Assembly (NCBI RefSeq): GCF_014203695.1
Contig: NZ_JACHJO010000003.1
Location: 253,272 to 317,271 of the forward strand
Direction of reading: 5' to 3'
DNA from: Nocardiopsis algeriensis
GTDB taxonomy: Bacteria; Actinomycetota; Actinomycetes; Streptosporangiales; Streptosporangiaceae
Length of the DNA: 64,000 bases
In this document: piece after piece, positions 33,091 to 41,863 of the stretch
Numbering within the stretch: position 1 is the first letter of the stretch
Layout of the letters: the number at the start of each line of letters is the position of its first letter
Translations under genes and position numbers: made by a program
Notes under the pieces: model-generated
Databases searched by the model: none
Told to the model about the DNA's origin: nothing
Seen by the model: the letters and a program-made list of their open reading frames with translations, nothing else

Positions 33091-34296
33091 ATGGCTGACG
33101 AGGTCATCGGCATCGTCGGTGCCGGCATCGTCGGGCTCGCGATCGGCCGGGAGGTCACCCTTCGCCGGCCGGGCACGCGGGTCGTGGTGCTGGAGAAGGA
33201 GGACCGCGTGGCCGTGCACCAGACCGGCCGCAACTCCGGGGTCGTCCACGCCGGCCTCTACTACCGGCCGGGCAGCCTCAAGGCGCGCCTGTGCACGCGC
33301 GGCAAGGGGATGCTGCGGGAGTACTGTGCCGACCGCGGTCTGCCCTACGACGAGTGCGGCAAGCTCGTCGTCGCGGTGGACGAGGACGACGTGGCGCGGC
33401 TCGACGGCATCCACGCCAGGGCCGACACGAACGCCGTCCCGGGTCTGCGCCGGGTGGGGCCCGACGGGATCCGCGACATCGAGCCGTACGCGGCGGGCCT
33501 GGCCGCCCTGTATTCGCCGCACACGGCCATCACCGACTACACGCGCATCGCCGAGGCCTTCGCCGAGGACATCGTCGCCGCGGGCGGGGAGATCCGGTTC
33601 CACTCCCCGGTCACCGCGATCGAGGAGACCGGAGATGCCGTACACGTCACCGCCGGCGGCGAGATCGTCCGGGTGGACGGCCTCGTCGTCGCGGGCGGTC
33701 TCATGACGGACCGGCTCGCCCGCCTGGCGGGCGACAGGTCCGACCCCAGGATCACCCCGTTCCGGGGCGAGTACATGCTGCTGCGCCCGGAGAAGGCGCA
33801 CATGGTGCGCGGGCTCGTCTACCCCGTGCCCGACCCCCGGTACCCCTTCCTCGGGGTGCACTTCACCCGCCGGGTGTCGGGGGAGGTCGAGGTCGGTCCC
33901 AACGCCGTCCTCGCCTTCTCCCGCGAGGGCTACAAGTTCTCCGACGTCCGGCCGGGGGACCTGGCTGAGTGCCTTTCCTGGCCGGGTTTCTGGGCCATGG
34001 GGTTCCGGCACTGGAGAACGGGGATCCAGGAGATGCACGGGTCCCTGTCCAGGCGTGCGTATCTGAGGCCGGCCCGCCGGTACGTGCCCGGGATCGGGCC
34101 CGGCGACGTCGTGCCGGGCGGTGCCGGTGTGCGCGCCCAGGCGCTCGACCGCAGGGGCAACCTCGTCGACGACTTCCGGATCAGCCAGATGGGGCGCGTG
34201 ACGGCCGTGCGCAACGCGCCCTCGCCCGCGGCCACCTCCTCGATGGCGATCGCCGAACACGTCATGGACGTCGTCGACGGGAGGAGCGCGGGCTGA
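33091..34296 (+). CDS. lhgO: L-2-hydroxyglutarate oxidase
   Basis: 401-residue FAD enzyme of the DAO family, oxidising L-2-hydroxyglutarate to 2-oxoglutarate, membrane-associated. Visible: the Rossmann motif IGIVGAGIVGLAIGREV (residues 7-23), QTGRNSGVVHAGLYY (FAD/substrate region), PFRGEYMLL and PFLGVHFTRRVSG, and the C-terminal APSPAATSSMAIAEH. These together are characteristic of LhgO. ATG 33091 follows GAATCGAGGAGG. It stands alone, with a strong terminator 140 bp downstream. Confidence 0.93.
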   Translation: MADEVIGIVGAGIVGLAIGREVTLRRPGTRVVVLEKEDRVAVHQTGRNSGVVHAGLYYRPGSLKARLCTRGKGMLREYCADRGLPYDECGKLVVAVDEDDVARLDGIHARADTNAVPGLRRVGPDGIRDIEPYAAGLAALYSPHTAITDYTRIAEAFAEDIVAAGGEIRFHSPVTAIEETGDAVHVTAGGEIVRVDGLVVAGGLMTDRLARLAGDRSDPRITPFRGEYMLLRPEKAHMVRGLVYPVPDPRYPFLGVHFTRRVSGEVEVGPNAVLAFSREGYKFSDVRPGDLAECLSWPGFWAMGFRHWRTGIQEMHGSLSRRAYLRPARRYVPGIGPGDVVPGGAGVRAQALDRRGNLVDDFRISQMGRVTAVRNAPSPAATSSMAIAEHVMDVVDGRSAG

Positions 34297-34437
34297 GCTC
34301 CCGCGTGCGGCGGCCGAGGCCCGGTCGGAGGGTGTGGCTCCGGTGTCTGGCAAGGTGGGGAGGGACGTCACCGCAGCGCCGAGCGGCCGGACGCGCCGCT
34401 TTCCGAGCTGCGGGCCGCGCTCTTGCGCGGCCCGGCA

Positions 34438-34477
34438 GGGCGGGGTTCCCCGAAGCAGTGAGCCGGGAACCCCGCCC
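34438..34477 (+). terminator. Rho-independent terminator with T tract
   Basis: Stem GGGCGGGGTTCCC/GGGAACCCCGCCC (13 bp) with a 14-nt loop, followed a few bases later by TTTTT. Ends lhgO transcription. Confidence 0.85.
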
Positions 34478-34528
34478 CGCCGTTTTTCTGTGAACGGACG
34501 CCCCGCGTCCGGAGGAGGGAACGAAGAC

Positions 34529-35377
34529 ATGTCTGAACGCTCCGGACGCCCCGGACGCAGGGCGCCGCAGGTCACGCACGCGCGGGTGGAGAGGGTCGAG
34601 CGGCTCACCCCCCACATGGTCCGCCTCGTGCTGGGCGGGCCCGGAATGGCGGAGTTCACCGCCGGCGAGTACACCGACCACTACATCAAGCTGCTGTTCC
34701 CTCCGGAGGGTGCGCCCTACTCGGTGCCCTTCGACCTCGGAAAGATCCGCGAGGAGCTGCCGCGCGAGCTGTGGCCGGCCATGCGCACCTACACGGTGCG
34801 CGGTTGGGACGCGGAGAGGAAGGAGCTGTTCGTCGATGTCGTCACCCACGGGGACGAGGGGCTGGCCGGGGTGTGGGCGGCCGGGGCGAAGCCCGGCGAC
34901 GAGATCTGCTTCGTCGGCCCCGGCGGCGCCTACGCGCCGGACCCCGAGGCGGACTGGCACCTGCTGGTCGGTGACGAGAGCGCGCTCCCGGCCGTCGCCG
35001 CCGCCCTCGAACGCCTGCCGCAGGGCGCCGTCGCACATGTCTTCCTGGAGGTCGCCGGACCGGAGGAGGAGCAGGAGCTGGTGACGGCCGCGAACGCCGC
35101 GATCACCTGGATCCACCGCGGCGCCGACGCTCCCGGTGCCGGGCTCGTCGGTGCGGTGGAGGCCCTGGACTTCCCCGAGGGCGACGTGCACGCCTTCGTC
35201 CACGGCGAGGCGGGCGCGGTCAAGGAGCTGCGCCGGGTGCTGCTGCGTGAGCGCGGGGTGCCCCGCGAGCGCGTGTCCATCTCGGGCTACTGGCGCCTGG
35301 GCATGAACGAGGACGGGTGGCAGGCCGGCAAGCGCGAGTGGAACCGGCAGGTGGAGGAGGAGCAGGACAAGGCCTGA
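34529..35377 (+). CDS. Siderophore-interacting protein (FAD-dependent ferric reductase)
   Basis: 282 residues of the SIP/ViuB family, cytoplasmic flavin reductases that release iron from ferric siderophores. Visible: FAD-binding MRTYTVRGWD near residue 90 (R-x-Y-T), FVDVVTHGDEGLAGVWA, GDEICFVGPGGAY, then the NAD(P)H-binding half with LVGDESALPAVAAALERLP, FVHGEAGAVKELRR and the C-terminal ISGYWRLGMNEDGW signature. ATG 34529 follows GGAGGAGGGA. No siderophore gene lies nearby, so it probably serves imported siderophores. Confidence 0.93.
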   Translation: MSERSGRPGRRAPQVTHARVERVERLTPHMVRLVLGGPGMAEFTAGEYTDHYIKLLFPPEGAPYSVPFDLGKIREELPRELWPAMRTYTVRGWDAERKELFVDVVTHGDEGLAGVWAAGAKPGDEICFVGPGGAYAPDPEADWHLLVGDESALPAVAAALERLPQGAVAHVFLEVAGPEEEQELVTAANAAITWIHRGADAPGAGLVGAVEALDFPEGDVHAFVHGEAGAVKELRRVLLRERGVPRERVSISGYWRLGMNEDGWQAGKREWNRQVEEEQDKA

Positions 35378-35424
35378 CCCGCCGGGGCCGGGGCGGGGCC
35401 TCCCGCTCCGGCGCACCGCGTGCG

Positions 35425-35453
35425 GAAAAAGAAAAAGACCCCCGCAGGGGTCC
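35425..35453 (-). terminator. Rho-independent terminator of the tRNA cluster
   Basis: On the minus strand GGACCCC-TGCG-GGGGTC is followed by TTTTTCTTTTT, a classic intrinsic terminator 15 bases after the tRNA-Val gene. Confidence 0.85.
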
Positions 35454-35470
35454 GTTTCCGGTGACGCTGG

Positions 35471-35544
35471 TGGGCGATACAGGATTCGAACCTGTGACCT
35501 CTACCGTGTCAAGGTAGCGCTCTAACCAACTGAGCTAACCGCCC
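35471..35544 (-). tRNA. tRNA-Val (anticodon GAC)
   Basis: Cloverleaf on the minus strand: acceptor GGGCGGT/ATCGCCC, D-loop AGCTCAGTTGGTTAGAG, anticodon stem CTACC/GGTAG with loop TTGACAC, T-arm GGTTCGAATCC. CCA is encoded (35468-35470). Last gene of a four-tRNA cluster. Confidence 0.97.
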
Positions 35545-35564
35545 TCATGGAGATGAGGTATTGG

Positions 35565-35636
35565 AGGCGGAGACGGGAATCGAACCCGTGTGCAGGGATT
35601 TGCAGTCCCTTGCCTCAACCACTCGGCCACTCCGCC
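35565..35636 (-). tRNA. tRNA-Cys (anticodon GCA)
   Basis: Minus-strand cloverleaf: acceptor GGCGGAG/CTCCGCC, anticodon stem AGGGA/TCCCT with loop CTGCAAA, T-arm GGGTTCGATTCCC, discriminator T with encoded CCA. Confidence 0.97.
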
Positions 35637-35686
35637 AGGAACAGCATGGGGGAGCTGTCGAGTGACACCCATGCAGGGCCTCTCCG

Positions 35687-35759
35687 AGCGGACGACGGGA
35701 TTCGAACCCGCGACCCTCACCTTGGCAAGGTGATGCTCTACCAACTGAGCCACGTCCGC
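35687..35759 (-). tRNA. tRNA-Gly (anticodon GCC), copy 1
   Basis: Minus-strand cloverleaf: acceptor GCGGACG/CGTCCGC, anticodon stem CACC/GGTG with loop TTGCCAA, T-arm GGGTTCGAATCCC. Sequence identical to the copy at 35829-35901; CCA not encoded. Confidence 0.97.
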
Positions 35760-35828
35760 GTGTGCGCCGGGGGTTCTCCCCGATGCGGTCCCCATTCTGC
35801 CACCGATGGACAGGGGAGGAAACCTTCG

Positions 35829-35901
35829 AGCGGACGACGGGATTCGAACCCGCGACCCTCACCTTGGCAAGGTGATGCTCTACCAACTGAGCCACGTCCG
35901 C
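35829..35901 (-). tRNA. tRNA-Gly (anticodon GCC), copy 2
   Basis: Identical to the neighbouring tRNA-Gly gene; first gene of the cluster in transcription order (Gly, Gly, Cys, Val). The 69-bp spacer between the two shows no other gene. Confidence 0.97.
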
Positions 35902-36056
35902 GCGGCGATGGTGCGGGGCTTCCCGGTCCGGGGCGCCCCCTCGCTGCATTCAGAACTTTAGCGGATTCCGGGCCAAGCGCGAAATCGGTGGTCCGAGCCC
36001 TGCCGTGGCAGGCCCAGCGGGGCGGCCCGCCGCGGCGGCAGGGGCCGGACATGTTC

Positions 36057-36488
36057 CTAACTCTCCACGTGGGCGGGGGTGGAGGGCATGTCCGGCCGGG
36101 GAGGCGCCGACAGATACTGCCCGACCCGTTCGATCACCTTGTTCATCTCGTAGGCGATGAGGCCCACGTCGCTGTCGGAGTCGGACATCAGGGCCATGCA
36201 GGCACCCTCGCCCGCCGCGGCGACGAAGAGGAACGCCTGGTCCATCTCGATGATGCTCTGGCGGATGCCGCCGGCGGAGAACTGCTTGCTGGCCCCGCCG
36301 GCGAGGCTGTGCAGCCCCGAGGCGATCGCGGACAGGTGTTCGGCGGCGGGGCGGTCCAGGCCGCTGGAGGTGGCCATGAGGAGCCCGTCGGTGGACAGGA
36401 CGATGGCGTGCTGCGTTCCGGAGGCGCGGGTGAGGAGATCGTCCAGCAGCCAGCTGAGCTCGCCGCGGGCAGTGCTCGGTGGAGTCAT
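36057..36488 (-). CDS. Roadblock/LC7 domain protein (CvnB-like), stand-alone
   Basis: 143 residues with the dynein-light-chain roadblock fold: LSWLLDDLLTRASGTQHAIVLSTDG-type start, GLDRPAAEHLSAIASGL, then MDQAFLFVAAAGEGACMALM. In Streptomyces conservons such proteins regulate a small GTPase and follow a CvnA kinase. Here no DUF742 or GTPase gene is adjacent; a CvnA-like kinase gene lies 26 kb away. ATG 36488 follows AAAGAGAG. Orphan member; a signalling scaffold is the best guess. Confidence 0.88.
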   Translation of the reverse strand: MTPPSTARGELSWLLDDLLTRASGTQHAIVLSTDGLLMATSSGLDRPAAEHLSAIASGLHSLAGGASKQFSAGGIRQSIIEMDQAFLFVAAAGEGACMALMSDSDSDVGLIAYEMNKVIERVGQYLSAPPRPDMPSTPAHVES

Positions 36489-36849
36489 GTCTCTCTTTGT
36501 TCTGTCGTCGGGGACGGGCGTGACAGGCGGGGGCCCGCGCCCACGGGGTGTGACCGGCCAGTGCGAACAGGGGGGCACAGGTCGGCTACCGGCGGGTCCC
36601 GCACAAGCGTTGCCCAGATGATAGTCATTCGTAATCTATCTGTCTGGGCCCCTGCTCGCGTGTCTGATGCTTCCTGTTTCCGTCAGAGGCTTGTGACCAG
36701 CGTCGACGGGTCCATCGGCCGGTATCGGATCCCGTGCCGCGGCCGGTGCCGGTCAGGTCCTTGCCAAGCGCGGCGCTCCCGGGTACGGGGCGTGGGAGTA
36801 TCGGTGTGCCGCCCTGCACGGGCGACCTGAGGAACGTGGGGGTGGAGAG
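36489..36849. promoter_or_regulatory. Divergent promoter region with AT-rich inverted repeat
   Basis: No gene. GCCCAGA (36612-36618) and TCTGGGC (36643-36649) enclose GATAG/CTATC (36620-36624 and 36636-36640), a locally AT-rich inverted repeat. TATCAT on the minus strand inside it could be the -10 of the Roadblock gene, so a regulator may act here. Low certainty. Confidence 0.4.
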
Positions 36850-37692
36850 ATGAAGGTCTGGATCGCCGGAGCCGGATACGGACGCGGCGCCGTCGTCGAC
36901 GTGTCGGAGGCGAGGATTCCCGTGTCGGACCACGGCATCACCGTGGGCGACGGGGTCTTCGAGACCGTGCTCTCCAGGAGCGGCCGCCCGTTCGCGCTCA
37001 CCCGGCACCTGCGCCGGCTGGCCCGCTCGGCGGAGGGCCTGGGCATGGCCGCGCCGGACCTGGACCTGATCGCCGAGGGGGTCGCGCAGGCCGTGGCCGC
37101 CAACCGGGAGCTGCCCGATGCCCGGGTGCGCATCACGGTGACCGACGGGGCGGGGCCGCTGGGGTCCGACCGCTCCCCGGGCGAGCAGACGATGATCGTC
37201 GCCATGGGCTCCTTCCCGGGGGTTCCCCCGCAGACCGACGTGGCGCTGGCCCCGTGGCCGCGCAACGAGTTCGGGGCCCTGGCCGGGCTCAAGACCACCT
37301 CGTACGCCGACAACGTGCGCGCGCTGGCCCACGCCAAGGCCCGGGGCGCGAGTGAGGCCCTCTTCCGCAACGTGAGCGGGAATCTGTGCGAGGGCACCGG
37401 CAGCAACGTCTTCGTGGTGCTGGACGGGCGCCTGGTCACCCCGCCGCTGTCGGCGGGGCCGCTGGCGGGCATCACCCGCGAACTGGTCCTGGAGTGGTAC
37501 GGCGCCGCGGAGGAGGACGTGCCCATGGAGCGCCTGCCCGAGGTGAGCGAGATGTTCCTGACCTCGACCGGCCGCGACGTCCAGGCGGTCCTGCACGTCG
37601 ACGGGAAGCGGGTGTCGGACGGGCCGGGCCCGATCACGCTGGAGGCGATGAAGGTGTTCGCCGAGCGCTCCGCCGCCGACATCGATCCCTGA
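36850..37692 (+). CDS. Aminotransferase class IV, aminodeoxychorismate lyase-like
   Basis: 280-residue PLP enzyme of fold-type IV. Residues 25-40 read VSDHGITVGDGVFETV; PLP lysine Lys148 lies in GLKTTSYADNV; NVSGNLCEGTGSNVFVV and LPLSAGPLAGITR-like sequence (PPLSAGPLAGITRELV) bind the phosphate. Actinobacterial relatives are annotated as 4-amino-4-deoxychorismate lyase (PabC), giving p-aminobenzoate for folate, though D-amino-acid transaminases share the fold. ATG 36850 follows GGTGGAGAG. Monocistronic, ending at a perfect hairpin. Confidence 0.85.
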   Translation: MKVWIAGAGYGRGAVVDVSEARIPVSDHGITVGDGVFETVLSRSGRPFALTRHLRRLARSAEGLGMAAPDLDLIAEGVAQAVAANRELPDARVRITVTDGAGPLGSDRSPGEQTMIVAMGSFPGVPPQTDVALAPWPRNEFGALAGLKTTSYADNVRALAHAKARGASEALFRNVSGNLCEGTGSNVFVVLDGRLVTPPLSAGPLAGITRELVLEWYGAAEEDVPMERLPEVSEMFLTSTGRDVQAVLHVDGKRVSDGPGPITLEAMKVFAERSAADIDP

Positions 37693-37709
37693 CGGGCACC
37701 GGAGACGCG

Positions 37710-37743
37710 AACGGGGGACGGCGCGCCGGCGCCGTCCCCCGTT
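37710..37743. terminator. Bidirectional hairpin terminator
   Basis: Perfect 15-bp stem AACGGGGGACGGCGC/GCGCCGTCCCCCGTT with a GCCG loop, between the convergent aminotransferase and SsgA-like genes. Confidence 0.8.
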
Positions 37744-37762
37744 TCTCCCTGCCCCGGAGGGC

Positions 37763-38185
37763 TCAGGAGTGGAGGTGCTGCTGGATCTCGTCGTCGAGGT
37801 CCACGAACTGGGCCTCCTGCCCGGCCGGGACGATCTCGTAGGTCCGGTGCAGGAACTCGGCCAGCGGGGAGACCTGGGTGTCGAACTCGGCCTGGCCGAA
37901 GGGGGAGGACAGGGCGATGCTGACGTTGCGCTCACCGTTCTCGTCCTTGGAGGGCCACACGCGCACGTCGCCCTCGCCGACCGGGCGGACGATGCCGACC
38001 GTCAGGAGCTCCCGGGCGAAGATCCACTCGACGGGGTCCTCCTCGCCGGTGTGGAAGGCGATGCGGATCGCGTAGGGATCGTTCGAGCTGTACTTGACGC
38101 GTGCGGCCAGGGGGACCGCGGCGCGTTCGGGAACCACGAGCCGGAGGCCCAGCTCGGCGGTGGCAGTGGTGTCGCTACTGTTCAT
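37763..38185 (-). CDS. SsgA-family sporulation/cell division regulator (SsgB-like)
   Basis: 140 residues of the SALP family, which position FtsZ and septa during sporulation of actinomycetes. Family residues: LGLRLVVPERAAVPLAARVKY, SNDPYAIRIAFHTGEEDPVEW, IFARELLTVGI and VGEGDVRVWPS, then SPFGQAEFD. Closest to SsgB in length and motif order, but assignment to a subgroup is tentative. ATG 38185. Supports a differentiating, spore-forming host. Stands alone, terminated by the shared hairpin. Confidence 0.92.
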   Translation of the reverse strand: MNSSDTTATAELGLRLVVPERAAVPLAARVKYSSNDPYAIRIAFHTGEEDPVEWIFARELLTVGIVRPVGEGDVRVWPSKDENGERNVSIALSSPFGQAEFDTQVSPLAEFLHRTYEIVPAGQEAQFVDLDDEIQQHLHS

Positions 38186-38664
38186 GTTCGCCAAACCTTT
38201 TCTCGTCCGGCCCTGCCGGCGCGGTGCGGTCGGTTGCCGTCTCACTCGCTCCAACGCGGTTCCCCGCGGACTATGACGTGAGTACGGAGACTTTCTTCGG
38301 GAGGACCGGAGGTCTCGCCGCCCGCCCAGCGGGGCCGGCGCGCCGCAGGGCGGCTCCACGATCCTTCGTCACTGTAATGACCAGGACAAACCAAAGATTT
38401 CCCAATACTGAGTGGCCCACGTCACGCGCAGGTAATGTCTTGGTGCCGTGCGGGGGTCCGCGGGGGCCGGGAACTCCTACTCACTGGGGGGATCATGTCC
38501 GACGGAGAACTCTCCCACGAACACGCCGCAAGTATACTGTGAGCTCGGTCACGCCAGGATGTCCGGCCGCGGAATCGGAGGCGGAGCGATCACTCCGAAA
38601 CATGCGCTAGAGTTTTCCTTGTCCGAACGACAGGGCGGACACCGGGTGGCCCGCAGGCCGCCGG
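38186..38664. other. Intergenic region upstream of SsgA-like gene and tRNA-Val
   Basis: 479 bp without a clear gene. A 15-codon open frame (ATG 38495 to TGA 38542, after GGGGGGATC) could be a leader peptide, but evidence is thin. A consensus-like TATACT at 38533-38538 and TAGAGT near 38608 are possible -10 boxes, the latter for tRNA-Val. Local G+C drops near 38380-38420 (AAACCAAAGATTTCCC), as at promoters. Confidence 0.4.
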
Positions 38665-38738
38665 GGGCGATTAGCTCAGTTGGTTAGAGCGCGTCGTTCA
38701 CACCGACGAGGTCACTGGTTCGAGTCCAGTATCGCCCA
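38665..38738 (+). tRNA. tRNA-Val (anticodon CAC)
   Basis: Cloverleaf: acceptor GGGCGAT/ATCGCCC, D-loop AGCTCAGTTGGTTAGAG, anticodon stem CGTCG/CGACG with loop TTCACAC, T-arm TGGTTCGAGTCCA. CCA not encoded. Decodes GUG, the abundant valine codon of this genome. Confidence 0.97.
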
Positions 38739-38747
38739 CATCGAAGC

Positions 38748-38780
38748 AGAAGGGGATCCATCCAGGATGGATCCCCTTCT
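38748..38780 (+). terminator. Terminator of tRNA-Val
   Basis: AGAAGGGGATCCATCC and GGATGGATCCCCTTCT form a near-perfect 16-bp palindrome starting ten bases after the tRNA. Confidence 0.8.
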
Positions 38781-38817
38781 GTCGTTCCGGTTCCCGGGTC
38801 GACGGCCCGAGCCCTGT

Positions 38818-39243
38818 TCAGTCGACGGTTCCCGGGGCGGTCCGGCGCCGCAGGGCGCGGCGGGAGCGGTGGCGGCGCAGGAGCTCGGTGCGCAGGCGCT
38901 GCCCGTAGCGTTCGGCGCGGCGGAACCACCTCCGTGCGGGGCTGACCACGCGGCGGGCCCAGGGGAACTCGGTGCTGAGCACGATCAGTCCGAGGATGAC
39001 CGCGGCCACACCCGGTCCGGGCGTGACCATCATGACCAGGCCGGCCAGGATGATGAGGACGCCGACCACGCCCACCAGGACCACCCAGGGCAGGCGGAGC
39101 ACCGGGTGCGCGTGCATGTACCTGCGGAAGAGGCGCAGTCGGGCGCGCGTGCGGCGCCACATGCGGACACGGCGGGAACGCCGCTTCCGAGGTGCGGGGA
39201 GTGTCTCCGGTGCCGGCGGGTCTGGTGGTGGGCTCGGTGACAT
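38818..39243 (-). CDS. PGPGW-type small membrane protein (TIGR02611-like)
   Basis: 141 residues. A Pro-rich then Arg-rich cytoplasmic N-terminus (about residues 1-50) precedes two membrane helices around 50-95 holding TPGPGVAAVILGLIVLS, the PGPGW-family hallmark, then a basic tail. Actinobacterial relatives are annotated TIGR02611; function unknown. ATG 39243 opens MSPSPPPDPP. Divergent from thrS. Confidence 0.85.
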   Translation of the reverse strand: MSPSPPPDPPAPETLPAPRKRRSRRVRMWRRTRARLRLFRRYMHAHPVLRLPWVVLVGVVGVLIILAGLVMMVTPGPGVAAVILGLIVLSTEFPWARRVVSPARRWFRRAERYGQRLRTELLRRHRSRRALRRRTAPGTVD

Positions 39244-39625
39244 GCGCTCACAGTATTCGGTCGAAACGAGTGGGTGCATTCAGGTCCACTGGGGCGGCGA
39301 TCGGGCGTCTGCTGATTGTCACCGATCCCGAACCGAGGATCAACGCCCTCAGGTAGTGCTGTGCATACAGCGCCAAAAAAGCGACAAGTAGCTACATAAC
39401 AGTCCAACGGGTTGAGGGATCTTCGCATTCCGGGCTCTTGGTCCCTCTTCCCCGATCCACCGAACCGAAAAGACCGCACCGGTGCGGTCGCGCCCCCGCG
39501 CCCGGGCCGGCGGAAAACCCGGAGGTGCCCCTGCCGCGGAGCCGATAGCATCGACCGAGGACGCCGACCGCCCCGACGGGCCGCCGGCGCCACCGCATCC
39601 GACCACGACCCACCAGGGAGTCACC
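39244..39625 (+). promoter_or_regulatory. Leader region of thrS with 18-bp palindrome
   Basis: No gene. A perfect 18-bp palindrome GACCGCACC/GGTGCGGTC (39472-39489) lies about 140 bp before the thrS start, and an AT-rich patch (CCAAAAAAGCGACAAGTAGC) near 39370-39390 could hold the promoter. No T-box specifier stem or antiterminator is evident. Confidence 0.4.
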
Positions 39626-41599
39626 GTGTCCGCCGCGCCAGAGCTGCACATCACCATCGCCGGAACTCCGCGTGTGGTGGCGGCCGCCACCACGGCGGGC
39701 CAGGCACTGGAGGCCGACGGCAGGACCGTCATCGCGGCCATGGTCAACGGAGAGCCGCGCGACCTCTTCCGGGAGCTGCACGAGGGCGACTCCGTCGAGC
39801 CGATCACCATCGACTCCGAGGAGGGCCGGGCGATCCTGCGCCACTCCACCGCGCACGTGCTGGCCCAGGCCGTCCAGGAGCTCTTCCCCGAGGCCAAGCT
39901 GGGCATCGGCCCGCCCGTGGAGAACGGCTTCTACTACGACTTCGACGTCGCCGAGCCCTTCACCCCCGCCGATCTCAAGAGCATCGAGAAGAAGATGCAG
40001 CAGATCATCAAGCAGGGGCAGCGCTTCGAGCGCCGTGCCGTCAGCGACGAGGAGGCCCGCGCCGAGCTGGCCGCCGAGCCCTACAAGCTGGAGCTGATCG
40101 GCCTCAAGGGCGGCGCGGCCGAGGCCGCCGAGGGCGCTTCCGCCGAGGTCGGCGCGGGCGAGCTCACCATCTACGACAACGTCGACCCGCGCAGCGGCGA
40201 GCTGTGCTGGAAGGACCTGTGCCGGGGCCCGCACCTGCCCACCACCCGCGTGGTGCCGGCCTTCAAGCTCATGCGCACCGCCGCCGCCTACTGGCGCGGC
40301 AAGGAGAGCAACCCGCAGCTCCAGCGCATCTACGGCACCGCCTGGGAGAGCAAGGACGCCCTCAAGGCCCACCTCACCTTCCTGGAGGAGGCCGAGAAGC
40401 GCGACCACCGCAAGCTCGGCAGCGAGCTGGACCTGTTCTCCGTCCCCGACGAGATCGGCTCGGGCCTGGCCGTCTTCCACCCCAAGGGCGGCATCATCCG
40501 CCGGGTGATGGAGGACTACTCGCGCAGGCGCCACGAGGAGGGCGGCTACGAGTTCGTCTACACCCCGCACGCCACCAAGAGCACCCTCTTCGAGAAGTCG
40601 GGGCACCTGGACTGGTACGCGGACGGCATGTACCCCCCCATGCAGCTCGACGCCGGCCAGGACTACTACCTCAAGCCGATGAACTGCCCGATGCACAACC
40701 TGATCTTCGACGCGCGCGGGCGCTCCTACCGGGAGCTGCCGCTGCGCCTGTTCGAGTTCGGCACCGTGTACCGGTACGAGAAGTCCGGTGTGGTCCACGG
40801 CCTGACCCGCGCCCGCGGCTTCACCCAGGACGACGCGCACATCTACTGCACCAAGGAGCAGATGGCGGACGAGCTCGACTCGCTGCTCACCTTCGTGCTG
40901 GACCTGCTGCGCGACTACGGCCTCACCGACTTCTACCTGGAGCTGTCCACCAAGGACCCGGAGAAGTACATCGGCTCCGACGAGGTGTGGGAGGAGGCCA
41001 CCGAGACCCTGCGCCAGGCGGCGGAGAAGCAGGGCCTGGAGCTCGTCCTGGACCCGGGGGGCGCGGCCTTCTACGGCCCCAAGATCTCGGTGCAGGCCAA
41101 GGACGCCATCGGCCGGACCTGGCAGATGTCCACCGTCCAGCTGGACTTCAACCTGCCCGAGCGCTTCGACCTGGAGTACACCGCCGCCGACGGCTCCCGG
41201 CAGCGCCCGGTGATGATCCACCGCGCCCTGTTCGGCTCCATCGAGCGGTTCTTCGCCGTGCTCCTGGAGCACTACGCGGGCGCCTTCCCCGCCTGGCTCG
41301 CGCCGGTCCAGGCGGTGGGCATCCCGATCGCCGACGAGCACGTGCCCTACCTGCAGGAGGTCGCGGCCAAGCTGCGCGCCGAGGGCATCCGCGTGGAGGT
41401 CGACGCCGGCGACGACCGCATGCAGAAGAAGATCCGCAACGCCCAGAAGCAGAAGGTGCCCTTCATGCTGCTGGCCGGTGACGAGGACATCAGCAAGGGC
41501 GCGGTGTCCTTCCGCTACCGCGACGGCTCCCAGAACAACGGCGTCCCGGTCGACGAGGCGGTCGCCGAGATCGTCGCCGCGGTCCGCGAGCGCCGCTGA
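39626..41599 (+). CDS. thrS: Threonyl-tRNA synthetase
   Basis: 657-residue class II synthetase charging tRNA-Thr. TGS domain at residues 1-70; editing domain about 75-230 with [16 protein letters not shown] and the zinc-ligand [10 protein letters not shown]-like stretch; catalytic core 270-530 with motif 2 [18 protein letters not shown] and [13 protein letters not shown], motif 3 near [13 protein letters not shown]; anticodon-binding domain at the end. GTG 39626 has GGGAG six bases upstream. Single essential gene, ended by a strong hairpin. Confidence 0.97.
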   Translation: MSAAPELHITIAGTPRVVAAATTAGQALEADGRTVIAAMVNGEPRDLFRELHEGDSVEPITIDSEEGRAILRHSTAHVLAQAVQELFPEAKLGIGPPVENGFYYDFDVAEPFTPADLKSIEKKMQQIIKQGQRFERRAVSDEEARAELAAEPYKLELIGLKGGAAEAAEGASAEVGAGELTIYDNVDPRSGELCWKDLCRGPHLPTTRVVPAFKLMRTAAAYWRGKESNPQLQRIYGTAWESKDALKAHLTFLEEAEKRDHRKLGSELDLFSVPDEIGSGLAVFHPKGGIIRRVMEDYSRRRHEEGGYEFVYTPHATKSTLFEKSGHLDWYADGMYPPMQLDAGQDYYLKPMNCPMHNLIFDARGRSYRELPLRLFEFGTVYRYEKSGVVHGLTRARGFTQDDAHIYCTKEQMADELDSLLTFVLDLLRDYGLTDFYLELSTKDPEKYIGSDEVWEEATETLRQAAEKQGLELVLDPGGAAFYGPKISVQAKDAIGRTWQMSTVQLDFNLPERFDLEYTAADGSRQRPVMIHRALFGSIERFFAVLLEHYAGAFPAWLAPVQAVGIPIADEHVPYLQEVAAKLRAEGIRVEVDAGDDRMQKKIRNAQKQKVPFMLLAGDEDISKGAVSFRYRDGSQNNGVPVDEAVAEIVAAVRERR

Positions 41600-41615
41600 T
41601 CTCCGGCACGGCGAC

Positions 41616-41649
41616 AGGAGCGCCCGTCCCCGCGGGGACGGGCGCTCCT
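41616..41649. terminator. Bidirectional terminator hairpin after thrS
   Basis: Perfect 16-bp stem AGGAGCGCCCGTCCCC/GGGGACGGGCGCTCCT with a two-base centre, between convergent thrS and the small repeat-protein gene. Confidence 0.85.
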
Positions 41650-41665
41650 TCGCGTCGGGAACGCG

Positions 41666-41824
41666 TCAGGCCTTCGGGCCCTGCTTCTCGTCGTCGTCGG
41701 CGAACAGGTCGGCGCGCGAGATGCGGTGCGTCGCGTTGGGGTCCGGTGCCTGCTCCTGCTTCTCGTCGTCGTCGGCGAACAGGTCGGCACGGGAGATGCG
41801 GTGCGTCGCGTTGGGGTCGTTCAC
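41666..41824 (-). CDS. 52-residue protein built of a duplicated 21-residue unit
   Basis: GTG 41824 (AAGGAG ten bases upstream) encodes MN, a 21-residue unit beginning DPNATHRISRADLF and ending ADDDEKQ, linker EQAP, an identical second unit, then GPKA. The DNA copies (about 41756-41818 and 41681-41743) are nearly identical, so the duplication is recent or kept by recombination. Each unit has a basic helix-like half (HRISRADLF) and an acidic tail (ADDDEKQ). No family recognised; possibly a peptide interacting with a partner twice. Small size and codon pattern make it easy to miss. Confidence 0.7.
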   Translation of the reverse strand: MNDPNATHRISRADLFADDDEKQEQAPDPNATHRISRADLFADDDEKQGPKA

Positions 41825-41863
41825 GGGGATACCACTCCTTGGTGCTTCGGGGCATGCCGGATC

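Noticed and set aside
39244-39625. T-box riboswitch upstream of thrS
   Set aside because: No specifier loop or T-box TGGNACCGCG-type antiterminator sequence is visible.
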